From: Robinsoniella peoriensis
Lineage (GTDB): Bacteria > Bacillota > Clostridia > Lachnospirales > Lachnospiraceae
DNA: 64,000 bases
Direction of reading: 5' to 3'
Assembly: GCF_000797495.1 (NCBI RefSeq)
Contig: NZ_JTGN01000004.1
Location: 186,001-250,000, forward strand
The notes below the pieces were generated by a model, which was not told the DNA's origin, did not search any database, and was given only the letters and a program-made list of their open reading frames with translations. The first letter of the stretch is position 1, and every line of letters starts with the position of its first letter. Both the position numbers and the translations under genes were made by a program. Of this stretch, positions 17,943 to 26,411 are shown one piece after another.

Positions 17943-18383
17943 TTATTTCACCCCCAACTTCTCTCTGATTGTCCCTGCATACTGTCTGGAAACAAATACT
18001 TTTTCTCCGTTATTCATAGTAACCAGAATTCTTCCATCAATATCCGGGCGCAGCGATTTAATCTGATTAAAATTTATAATACAGGATTTCCCTGCACGGA
18101 AAAAATCCATGTCCGCAAGCTGTTCTTCCAGTTCATATAATTTCATTGGTGTCTCATAGACTGCTGACTCCGTATAAAAAAAGGTCTTTTTATCTACGGT
18201 ATCAATATATAAAATTCCGGAAGTATCCAATATATAGGTTTGTTTATCTTTGATACCGGTAATTTTATGATCCATCATTTGTAACACGGCAATTATTTTA
18301 TCTATTTTTTCATTTGCGCTTGGACAATTAATTGTAATCTCCATATCACTTAAACTGCTGTCCTCCCTGACATGTATCTTCAC
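17943..18383 (-). CDS. LytTR DNA-binding domain regulator
   Basis: This 146-residue protein has a short N-terminal region and a LytTR domain from about residue 45 to the end. Hallmarks are ILYIDTVDKKTFFYTESAVYET, FFRAGKSCIINFNQIKSLRPD and VFVSRQYAGTIREKLG. It has no receiver domain, so it is not a typical response regulator; the partner DUF3021 protein probably provides input. The promoter upstream carries two direct repeats spaced by 21 bases. Confidence 0.9.
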   Translation of the reverse strand: MKIHVREDSSLSDMEITINCPSANEKIDKIIAVLQMMDHKITGIKDKQTYILDTSGILYIDTVDKKTFFYTESAVYETPMKLYELEEQLADMDFFRAGKSCIINFNQIKSLRPDIDGRILVTMNNGEKVFVSRQYAGTIREKLGVK

Positions 18384-18424
18384 CCTTCCACCTCCTGCCG
18401 CAAATCTCTCTTTGATCTATTCCC

Positions 18425-18492
18425 ACTATACACACTGGCATTTTTTATTTCAACCTGGTTTTTCTAAGTTGCGGAAATTATAGTCTAAGTTG
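18425..18492 (-). promoter_or_regulatory. LytTR gene promoter with 21-base-spaced direct repeats
   Basis: The minus strand has TTGAAA (18448-18453), a 17-base spacer and TATAGT (18425-18430). Immediately upstream the 9-mer CAACTTAGA occurs twice in the same orientation at 18463-18471 and 18484-18492, a 21-base period. LytTR proteins bind such direct repeats about two helical turns apart, so this looks like an autoregulatory activation site. Confidence 0.65.
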
Positions 18493-18510
18493 TATCCTTT
18501 TATAACTGCA

Positions 18511-18552
18511 AAATAAAAAGCTATAGATCAATTACTTTTGACCTACAGCTTT
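18511..18552 (-). terminator. Terminator of the carbohydrate operon
   Basis: A 15-bp stem with two G-U pairs (AAAGCTGTAGGTCAA / TTGATCTATAGCTTT) is followed by TTATTTT on the minus strand, 19 bases after the UroD-like gene stop. It marks the end of the long leftward operon. Confidence 0.75.
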
Positions 18553-18570
18553 ATATTATTTCATTTTTTT

Positions 18571-19791
18571 CTACTTCCGATAATCCAATGCCGCCTGATA
18601 AATAGCCAGAATCTTCTCCGGCGATACCTCATCCAAAATATTGTGGCACTGATTAAAAATAAACCCTCCATCTTTATTAAATATTTCAATTAATTCGCTG
18701 CTATGGCGGTAAATATCCTCTGTCCTGGATGTGCCAGCCACAAACTGCTGCATGTCTGCTCCACCTCCCCAGAATACCAGATCTTTTCCAAACTCTCTTT
18801 TCAGTCTCACAGGGTCCATACCCCTTGCAGAGATCTGAACCGGATTCAGCACCTGTACCCCTGCCTCAATCAGATCCGGAATCAGATCATAAATAGCTCC
18901 GCAGCTATGCAGCGCTACCTTAACCCCCGGATAATTATCCCGGACAAACCGGAAGATCTTTTTATGGTATGGCTTTATCATTTCACGGTACAGCTCCGGT
19001 GACAACTGAGGCTGAATCTGGTTTCCCAAATCATCCCCGCCAAAAATAAGCACGTCCAGGTATTCGCCCACCCTGCCCAGCATTTTCTGCAGATTAACCA
19101 CATAGGCATCCGTCATCTTCTCTGCCCACTCATGCACCATTTCCTTTTCCAGCAAAAGATGGCAAGCCCAGTTCTCATACCCAAAATCCTGCTGCCCCTG
19201 CTCGAATACACTGCATCCTGCATGCATAAGCAGCGCTTTATCGGTATTGTAATACAATTCTCTCGCCTGAACCTCGATAAATGCCAATTCTTCTTCGGTC
19301 ACTTCAGGCAATACCAGCTGCTCCTGTAATTCTTCCAGTGTCTCTACATCCTCCAGGTAATATCTCACCGAATCATACAGTGTCCCATCCTTCGGACGTA
19401 CAGCCAGCAGTTCTCCGGTATTGATGTCATGGATTTCGAAATCTCCTTTTTTATTGACTACGGGATTCAGGTCATAGGGGACCATGCAGGGGCTTTTGTC
19501 CGGTAATTCGGATATTTTGTAACGGTCGCCCTTTATTTGAAATGCAGACATAAGCCTTTTAACCTGTACTACGTCCCCTCCCATTCTTTCTAATATAAAA
19601 TCTTCGGGTATTGCAAGCTGCTGCATTACGTCATAAAGCTTTGTAGTCTCCTGTGGATATCCCAAATATTTTTTTAACCTATTATATGCGATAGCACTAA
19701 TGCCGCTGGAACGGTGCCCGCCAAAATCAATTGGCAGTACATCGGGCTTCTGATGATTCAAAACGGCCCTGATTCTTTCTCTTGAAGTCAT
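18571..19791 (-). CDS. Uroporphyrinogen decarboxylase (URO-D)/methyltransferase family protein
   Basis: This 406-residue protein begins TSRERIRAVLNHQKPDVLPI, the usual start of the UroD-like corrinoid or thiol methyltransferase families, not of true heme enzymes. LHSCGAIYDLIPDLIEAG and, later, FNQCHNIL supply candidate His/Cys zinc ligands (HxC plus a distant Cys). No corrinoid protein gene is nearby. Such genes often accompany glycan operons, but their substrate is unknown. It lies downstream of the large hydrolase gene, from which it is separated by a palindromic element at 19825-19990. Confidence 0.85.
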   Translation of the reverse strand: MTSRERIRAVLNHQKPDVLPIDFGGHRSSGISAIAYNRLKKYLGYPQETTKLYDVMQQLAIPEDFILERMGGDVVQVKRLMSAFQIKGDRYKISELPDKSPCMVPYDLNPVVNKKGDFEIHDINTGELLAVRPKDGTLYDSVRYYLEDVETLEELQEQLVLPEVTEEELAFIEVQARELYYNTDKALLMHAGCSVFEQGQQDFGYENWACHLLLEKEMVHEWAEKMTDAYVVNLQKMLGRVGEYLDVLIFGGDDLGNQIQPQLSPELYREMIKPYHKKIFRFVRDNYPGVKVALHSCGAIYDLIPDLIEAGVQVLNPVQISARGMDPVRLKREFGKDLVFWGGGADMQQFVAGTSRTEDIYRHSSELIEIFNKDGGFIFNQCHNILDEVSPEKILAIYQAALDYRK

Positions 19792-19824
19792 AAATTTCCT
19801 CCTGATTCTTTTCTTAATTTTACC

Positions 19825-19990
19825 CTAGAGCGTGTTTTAAAATTGCTTTCTGGCAGCTGTGCGTCACAGTTTGTGGGAGATTTGTCCCGGATGAAGGGCG
19901 CGTAGCGGGCTACGTAACCTGAATTCGGGGCAAATATGCCGCAAAGTGGGGCGTGCAGATGGCAGGAATGAATTTTCAAACACGCTCTAG
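19825..19990. repeat. Family A palindromic element, full copy 2
   Basis: 166 bp, CTAGAGCGTGTTT to AAACACGCTCTAG. Folding the element on itself aligns the two halves end to end, with the apex hairpin CGTAGC-GG-GCTACG. An additional reversed end (AGAGCGTGTTTTAAA) abuts it at 19989-20003, making a perfect 22-bp palindrome AAACACGCTCTAGAGCGTGTTT (written in two halves: AAACACGCTCT / AGAGCGTGTTT). The hydrolase gene ends inside it. Confidence 0.9.
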
Positions 19991-22900
19991 AGCGTGTTTT
20001 AAACTCGCTTTGGTAATAATCCGGGGGCTGGTGAAAATTCCTGCCGGTTTTAAATGATATTCATAAGCAAAATATGCTCCCTGTGTCTCCCAGGCATTAT
20101 TTCCATACCAATCGTAGGACGGGTTTGAATTGTGCACCGCTCCCAGTGTATTATAACGGTTTCCATATAACCGTATTTCGATTTGCTTTTTCCCTGCATC
20201 TCCCCCTTTGAGTTTCACTTCATACGGAGCTGAAATAATGCTTCCTTCTTTCATCCCATCCATATACACATTAAGCAAAGGTGCACTAAAATCATGGATA
20301 GAAAGAATTTTATCATCTCCTGTCTGTTGAAAATTACAGAAATACGTTATATTCCCTCCATAAAAAGGAAATCCCTGAGAAGTTATGTCTCCATAACTTA
20401 AATGTCCTGGTTTCTTAATTACCACAGCTTTTCTGCCTTCTAGTTTTACTCCAAAATCACCCAGTAAATAAAACGGCTCAAAATCTGTCTGCACTCCGGT
20501 TCTCATTTCAATGATTAATTCATTACAGCCTTTTTGTAACAAACCCAACGGTATTGTTTTAACCGCTTCATCTATATACCAACCATCCGGCTGCATTTTT
20601 ACCGGTATTTTGTTCCAGATAATTTCTGCATATTGGGGTTGCTCGATCCCCAGCTTTACAGGCATTCCTTCGATCTCACTTTCTATATGAAATTGAAGGG
20701 TAACCATATCCGGCCTGTTATTATTTTCTTTTAACCGCCATGGCTGCTCATAGCTGCGTTGATACTTTAATTCTGTCCTTACATACTTCCCTATCCTCAG
20801 AATTTCTTCTTCATGGTGCATGTCTTCTCCATTCACAGAAAATGCCGGCATGTCCAGAAGCAAAACATTTGGCTCTTCCAGTTGATAGCCTATGCAGTCA
20901 AGTTCACATACAATTTCCGGATGTGTATCTGTATATTTTTTACTAACGTCTGCCCTGCCATTTGTAATACTTTGCTCCGCAGGAATACCATGATATAAAA
21001 AACTCATTCCCGAATAGATTTTTTCATACCAGATGGTCATGCCATTTTGATAAACACAATCTACCGGCAGAATATTTCCTGTATTCGTCTCAAGTTTTTC
21101 AATTCGATATATTCCCCGCAAATGCACTTCACACGTTTTTCCAGGCAGTCCATCATCCGTAATTTCAAAAAAACTTGGCATTTCATTTTGAGTAACATTA
21201 CAAAGGAATAGATACTTACCTCCGTCTGCTTCCTCCCGCATCTGATACAACAGATCTTTCCCCCGGCGTCCTGTTTGAACTTCAACTACATCCACATCCC
21301 TTACTACTTCAAGTTTATGCAAAATTACACTCTTTGAAAAAGAAACAATTTCTTCCTTGCCGGCAAAACATTTTAATTTTGGGCTACTTTGGGCATCTAT
21401 ATAAGCCCCCGGCTGATCTAAAAAGAGAATTTTTCCTCCGTGTGCTTTAAACTTCTTCAAGTACTCCAGGGTAGTACTTCGCAGTGTCTCACAGCCCGGT
21501 ATTAAAATCATCTCATAGCACATCTCTCCTGCCTGAAATCCGAAATCTGTTTCCCTGTATTGTTTTAACAAAAGTTCTTCTGATAAAAAATCAAAATCAA
21601 TTAATCCAAATAAAAGCCAGTCTATTAATTCCTTTAATCGCTCTTCCTGCTCTTCCCTATAAAGCTGGGTCTGATTCATTGGTCCCCAATGCAGCCAATA
21701 GCTTTCTATCGGATGAATAACACCTACCCTCACCCTGCTTTTACCTTGGCTCATGGCAAAATTTACCCTTGCAAAGTGGTCCTCCAGAACTTTATATTCC
21801 TGATGCCAGGGCGTCTGATAAGATAAGGAAACAGGGAAATCCCTTTTTGCTCCACCTTCCAGTGACATTAGTGAAAGATGCAGTACTCTGTGGGTAACGC
21901 CCATAGCTGCCTGCCAGTTTCCCTGGATTAAATGCTCCCGAAAAGTAACATCCAAGTTCATCACCCCATATAGCTCGCTCATGACACCATCCCGGCCATC
22001 CTGGCGTGAAACGCTCTGCGCCTGTTTTACAGTTAAATACTCTCTTGCATCACACAAAATATCTATGCCAGGTATATGCAGATACTGATAGCATCTCATC
22101 GCCTCACCTATCGCTCTGGTCTGCGACCATAGTGTGGACTCCTCAACGGCATGTCCGGTCAGCAATATATGATGTTCCTCACACCACTGATACAATGTCT
22201 GAAAATAAGACTGGGCAAAAATGTCAGAAACAAAATTGTGATAACGGTATCGGTGTACCGACACATTGCCGTCAGGAAGTTCCCATATTAGCTCAGGAAT
22301 ATAATCCAAAATGGAATAACCGTATTTTGCTATGAACTTAATATCAAAATCATCCGTATAGGATAAATGAATATCACATTTATCCATCGGAAAGGGCAAT
22401 GCCTCTTTATATGCAAACTGTGGTTCATCTGTAAATATCACTGGGACTTCTTTTCCAAATGCACTTCCACAGACATTTGCATATTTTTCATGGGTAGTTT
22501 CTGTAAATTCCTGAACCACCCTCGGGTTTAATGTATCCACATAACCATAACCGTTATACCAGATGTCATTCCTCTCGAGCGCCAGATATGCATACCACAA
22601 GACTCCGTCATTACATTTATAATGGTCCGTTTCTGTCCTCTGATATCCTTTTAGACATTCCTGTTCCAACTGAACACAGTATGCTGCAAGAAAATATCCA
22701 TCAGGATCTTCACCGGATCTTTGGCACCTCTCAAATTCTTCCCTGTCCCTGCAAAAACTGCCGCCTTGCTTCTTCGGAGTAAACAGAAGACATCTGGAAG
22801 CATTTTCCGGTCTGGCTATTAATCCTCCTGCCGCACCTGAGGGCCATCGGTCTTCATCATACAGCCATGTATAAAGTCCTTCCTTTGACAGCTCCTTCTG

Positions 22901-23131
22901 GGAAAACTGCACCAGTTCCAGAAATTCTTCTCCCAAGTACTCATTTTGCAGGCCATAACGGCTGTGAATGTCCGCACCTCCAAATCCCATTTCTTTAAAA
23001 ATCCGGACATCACGCTCTATCTTATTTTTATCCACAAGGCAGTTCCATGACCAGAAAGGGACACCTCTGTACCATGCAGGCGGATTCTCAAAAACCTTCC
23101 TGCTAAATTCCGTTTCTCTTATTTTATCCAT
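19976..23131 (-). CDS. Large glycoside hydrolase-like protein (GH106-like barrel)
   Basis: About 1051 residues without an obvious signal peptide, so probably intracellular. The N-terminal barrel shows PPAWYRGVPFWSWN, MGFGGADIHSRYGL, LYTWLYDEDRWPSGAAGG and PVIFTDEPQF. This pattern recalls alpha-L-rhamnosidase-like families such as GH106 but I cannot assign a numbered family. The C-terminal part is beta-rich and carries a jelly-roll-like segment (GCNELIIEMRTG). The ATG at 23131 has GGGGGA upstream. Its last nine residues (SLKHALERV) are encoded by family A repeat sequence, and the stop lies inside the element, so the native C-terminus has probably been replaced. It is a member of the sugar ABC operon. 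Confidence 0.8.
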   Translation of the reverse strand: MDKIRETEFSRKVFENPPAWYRGVPFWSWNCLVDKNKIERDVRIFKEMGFGGADIHSRYGLQNEYLGEEFLELVQFSQKELSKEGLYTWLYDEDRWPSGAAGGLIARPENASRCLLFTPKKQGGSFCRDREEFERCQRSGEDPDGYFLAAYCVQLEQECLKGYQRTETDHYKCNDGVLWYAYLALERNDIWYNGYGYVDTLNPRVVQEFTETTHEKYANVCGSAFGKEVPVIFTDEPQFAYKEALPFPMDKCDIHLSYTDDFDIKFIAKYGYSILDYIPELIWELPDGNVSVHRYRYHNFVSDIFAQSYFQTLYQWCEEHHILLTGHAVEESTLWSQTRAIGEAMRCYQYLHIPGIDILCDAREYLTVKQAQSVSRQDGRDGVMSELYGVMNLDVTFREHLIQGNWQAAMGVTHRVLHLSLMSLEGGAKRDFPVSLSYQTPWHQEYKVLEDHFARVNFAMSQGKSRVRVGVIHPIESYWLHWGPMNQTQLYREEQEERLKELIDWLLFGLIDFDFLSEELLLKQYRETDFGFQAGEMCYEMILIPGCETLRSTTLEYLKKFKAHGGKILFLDQPGAYIDAQSSPKLKCFAGKEEIVSFSKSVILHKLEVVRDVDVVEVQTGRRGKDLLYQMREEADGGKYLFLCNVTQNEMPSFFEITDDGLPGKTCEVHLRGIYRIEKLETNTGNILPVDCVYQNGMTIWYEKIYSGMSFLYHGIPAEQSITNGRADVSKKYTDTHPEIVCELDCIGYQLEEPNVLLLDMPAFSVNGEDMHHEEEILRIGKYVRTELKYQRSYEQPWRLKENNNRPDMVTLQFHIESEIEGMPVKLGIEQPQYAEIIWNKIPVKMQPDGWYIDEAVKTIPLGLLQKGCNELIIEMRTGVQTDFEPFYLLGDFGVKLEGRKAVVIKKPGHLSYGDITSQGFPFYGGNITYFCNFQQTGDDKILSIHDFSAPLLNVYMDGMKEGSIISAPYEVKLKGGDAGKKQIEIRLYGNRYNTLGAVHNSNPSYDWYGNNAWETQGAYFAYEYHLKPAGIFTSPRIITKASLKHALERV

Positions 23132-23198
23132 AAAATTCCCCCAAAATATTCTTAAAGCAGCCGGCAAAAGCATCTACCGGCCGCCTTTTTGCAGTTCT

Positions 23199-24122
23199 TT
23201 AATTTTCTTCTCCGTTCATATAGAATACCCAGCGTCTGCTTGTTACAAATACAATCATAGTAACGATCAGTGTTGCCACCAGTAAGAACCATGCCATGGC
23301 ACTCGCCATACCCATCTGCCCATCTTTAAATGCTTTATCATATAAATAATATGCGAAATAATAGGTAGAGCGTGCAGGACCTCCGCTAGTCATAATAAAG
23401 GACTGCATAAATACCTGGAACCCGCTGATAAGCGTCATTATCAAATTGTAAAAAATAGCCGGAGTCATAAGTGGTATTGTAATCCGTTTCATTCTCTGCC
23501 ATCCGTTTGCACCATCAATTTCAGCCGCTTCATATAAATCTCTGGGAATATCCTGAAGTTGTGCCAGGTATATAACCATCGATCCGCCGCAGGTCCATAA
23601 TCCCATTAGAGCGATTGCCAGCTTGGAAGTAGACGCATCATTCAGCCATCCGATAGGCTGTGCACCCAATAACTTGTAGATGGGCCCCAGCAATTGATTG
23701 ATCAAACCAAAGGAAGGTTGGAATAACCAGAGCCACAGAAGCGCCATTGCCACCATGGATACTACATTTGGAAGATAAAATATAGTGCGGTAAACGTTCA
23801 TACCTTTTAATTTGTTGTTCAGTAATAATGCCAGCATGACACCAAAAATCAAATTTAATGGTGTAGAGATCAGTACATGCACAATCGTATTCCACAAAGA
23901 CGGCCAGAACAAGGAATCATTTGCCAGCATTATTTTATAGTTAGCCAATCCCACAAAATCCGGACTGGTCTTCATATTGTAATTTGTAAAGCTGAAGATA
24001 AAAGAACTGACAAAGGGAATCACCGTAAATATAACTAATCCAATAATAAACGGCAATGCAAATAATAGTCCTGCCTTTGCTTCAGCATCTAATTTATTGT
24101 GTTTTTTTGAACCCCGCTTCAT
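23199..24122 (-). CDS. Sugar ABC transporter permease (MalF/UgpA-like)
   Basis: This 307-residue inner-membrane protein has six transmembrane segments. The ATPase-contact EAA loop reads YEAAEIDGANGWQRMKRITIP; the critical residues are the EAA, the Gly nine residues on, and the following Pro. An N-terminal KAGLLFALPFIIGLVIF helix is typical of carbohydrate-uptake family 1 permeases. GGAGG precedes the ATG. It pairs with the MalG-like permease and the binding protein in the same operon. Confidence 0.93.
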   Translation of the reverse strand: MKRGSKKHNKLDAEAKAGLLFALPFIIGLVIFTVIPFVSSFIFSFTNYNMKTSPDFVGLANYKIMLANDSLFWPSLWNTIVHVLISTPLNLIFGVMLALLLNNKLKGMNVYRTIFYLPNVVSMVAMALLWLWLFQPSFGLINQLLGPIYKLLGAQPIGWLNDASTSKLAIALMGLWTCGGSMVIYLAQLQDIPRDLYEAAEIDGANGWQRMKRITIPLMTPAIFYNLIMTLISGFQVFMQSFIMTSGGPARSTYYFAYYLYDKAFKDGQMGMASAMAWFLLVATLIVTMIVFVTSRRWVFYMNGEEN

Positions 24123-24154
24123 GTTATTCCTCCTTCTGCCGCTATGCTTTAAAG

Positions 24155-25528
24155 CTAATTCGTTGCTTTATAATTTTCCCGCTTTTCTTTATAAAACTGT
24201 TCAGCTTCCTTCATAACTTCATCCACAGGTGTACCAGCAACCGCTTTTTCCATAAACTGATTCCAGTCCTCATGCCATTTTGGCGCAAAATCAATGTATT
24301 TTTTCTCACTGGTATATGGAAGCTCCTCAATAATTTTACTCATAATTTCATCTGTTTTTAAAGTATCATTTGCTTTTTTCGATGCGGTAAGAAGACCCTG
24401 GCTGTCATAAAATGCTCGCTGGTTTTCAGGAGTTAACATATATTTCATAAATTCCCACGCGCCATTAATTTTATCTTCATTTTTACTGTTGAAGATTTCA
24501 TAGGACCAGCAGGAACTCCAGTTTACGCGGGTGCCTCCTTCCGGAATTGGCTGCGTTGCAACCCCGTAACGGAAAGGAACCTGACTGTTCTGCAGCACTT
24601 TATATTCGTCATTTGTGCCAACCATCATTGCAAGACGTCCGCTGACAAAAGCATCCGCTCCCAGTGTTTTACTTGCATCTGTAAAAGCCTGACGTTGTGC
24701 ATATGGATAATCCTTATTAAAATCTATCATCCACTGTAATACTTTTTTATGTGCGTCATCGTTAATTACAATGTTATTTTCTTCATCAAAAAAATCTAAA
24801 TTAGTTTGCCACAGCATTTGGAAATAGTTTGATTGACCGGCAGTCGGGTCATATCCCAGCTGTTTAATGACACCATCCTCAACGATATCCATTTTGTGTG
24901 CTACCTCGTATAACTCATCCCAGGTCTTGGGGACATCTGCTTCTGTTAATCCGGCTGCTTCTAACATATCTAAATTGTAAAACAGCATACGGCTGGTGGA
25001 AGAAGCCGGAAGTGCATACTGCTGACCGTCATAAGAACCAAATCCCACTTCTGTTTCATAGAGATCACTCAGATCATATTTATCTCTTTCAATAAATGGC
25101 GTTAAATTTGCAATGGTATTATTCGCTGCTCTTACCGGAACATCATCCAACGTGTAAAAGAAGATATCCGGTGCCACATCTCCCGCAAAAGCAGTTGTCA
25201 TCTTGCTGAAATAATCCAGGAATGGATAACCTACATGCTCCACCTCATATTTATCCTGTACGTTATTGAAATTCATGATCAGCTCATCCAGTTCATCATA
25301 ACCGTCGGATCCCACAGGAAAAATATGCCAGAAAGATATTTTTGTTTTCTCTCCGTCTGCTTTTGCAGCTGTTGTTTCCTTTACACTCTCCTGGGCTTTC
25401 GTTTCTCCGCCAGATGCCGGCTCCTCTTTTTTCTCCTGTCCACACCCTGCCATCGATATTACAAGTGTCAATGCTCCTGCAATTCCAATACCTCTTTTTA
25501 AAATTTCTTTCATTCTCTTCTTCATCAT
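24155..25528 (-). CDS. Sugar ABC transporter substrate-binding lipoprotein
   Basis: This 457-residue family 1 extracellular binding protein has a lipoprotein signal with lipobox ISMAGC (Cys at about 29), then a Glu/Thr/Ala-rich linker to about 60. Conserved stretches are KISFWHIFPVGSDGYDELDEL, PDIFFYTLDDVPVRAAN and WEFMKYMLTPENQRAFYDSQG. It would capture an oligosaccharide outside the membrane. Given the neighbouring hydrolases a mannose- or rhamnose-containing glycan is plausible, but specificity cannot be read. GGAG precedes the paired ATGs. Confidence 0.93.
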   Translation of the reverse strand: MMKKRMKEILKRGIGIAGALTLVISMAGCGQEKKEEPASGGETKAQESVKETTAAKADGEKTKISFWHIFPVGSDGYDELDELIMNFNNVQDKYEVEHVGYPFLDYFSKMTTAFAGDVAPDIFFYTLDDVPVRAANNTIANLTPFIERDKYDLSDLYETEVGFGSYDGQQYALPASSTSRMLFYNLDMLEAAGLTEADVPKTWDELYEVAHKMDIVEDGVIKQLGYDPTAGQSNYFQMLWQTNLDFFDEENNIVINDDAHKKVLQWMIDFNKDYPYAQRQAFTDASKTLGADAFVSGRLAMMVGTNDEYKVLQNSQVPFRYGVATQPIPEGGTRVNWSSCWSYEIFNSKNEDKINGAWEFMKYMLTPENQRAFYDSQGLLTASKKANDTLKTDEIMSKIIEELPYTSEKKYIDFAPKWHEDWNQFMEKAVAGTPVDEVMKEAEQFYKEKRENYKATN

Positions 25529-25571
25529 AATTCTCCTTTCAAAATGTGTTTTGACGTTCGTTTTTATTTGG

Positions 25572-26411
25572 TTATCCTTTAATACCGCTAAATGTAATAC
25601 CTTCTACGAATTTTTTCTGAGCTAAAAAGAATATGAGCACGGTGGGAATCATTGCCACGAGTGCTGCTGCCATCATTAAATTATACCGTGATTCATATTG
25701 GGTCTGAAATGCACGCAATCCCACTGCCAGCGTTAATTTCGTATGATCCGTAACGTAAATCAAAGGACCAAAAAAATCATTCCAGGTAAACATAAAAGTA
25801 AAAAGAGAAACGGTAATCATACCGGGTTTGGCAAGTGGCAGAATCAGGCTCCAGAAGATTCGGAAGTGTCCGGCTCCGTCAATTAATCCGCTTTCACTCA
25901 GCTCTTTTGGAATACCGTTAAAAAACTGCCGCAGCAGGAATATATACATACTGCATCCCACTCCAAAAAAGCAAGGCACTGTAAGCGGTATGTAAGTATT
26001 TAACAACCCTATCTTTGCATACATAGTAAACATGGGAATTAGTATAATCTGAGAAGGTATCATCATTAAAGACAGCATTATAACAAACAGCACATCCTTC
26101 CCAGGCCATTTCAGTTTCGCAAAAGCATATGCTGTCAATGATGAAGAAAATACAGATCCAACTACACAAACTGCTGAAATAAACACACTGTTCTTAAAAT
26201 ATTGTAAAAACGGAATAGAAGTAAGTGCTGCTTTAAAATTCCCCCAAATTGGAGTGGTTGGAAAAAACTTATTGGGATCTATGAGATCTGCCGGTGATTT
26301 TAAGGCTGTTAAAATCATCCAAACCAGCGGAAATACAAAAAACAATCCCAGTAGAATTAAGATAATATGCAAAATAATTTTCTTTATTATTTCAGATTTT
26401 TTCATTGCCAT
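25572..26411 (-). CDS. Sugar ABC transporter permease (MalG/UgpE-like)
   Basis: This 279-residue membrane protein has six transmembrane segments. The EAA-type loop is LSESGLIDGAGHFRIFWSLILP, with the conserved Gly and Pro. VFPLVWMILTALKSPADL near the N-terminus is the usual MalG-type start. The second in-frame ATG (26405) is better spaced from AGGAAG than the first. The gene overlaps the end of the upstream propeller-like gene by 10 bases. No ATP-binding subunit is encoded in the operon, so a shared MsmK-type ATPase elsewhere is presumed. Confidence 0.92.
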   Translation of the reverse strand: MAMKKSEIIKKIILHIILILLGLFFVFPLVWMILTALKSPADLIDPNKFFPTTPIWGNFKAALTSIPFLQYFKNSVFISAVCVVGSVFSSSLTAYAFAKLKWPGKDVLFVIMLSLMMIPSQIILIPMFTMYAKIGLLNTYIPLTVPCFFGVGCSMYIFLLRQFFNGIPKELSESGLIDGAGHFRIFWSLILPLAKPGMITVSLFTFMFTWNDFFGPLIYVTDHTKLTLAVGLRAFQTQYESRYNLMMAAALVAMIPTVLIFFLAQKKFVEGITFSGIKG

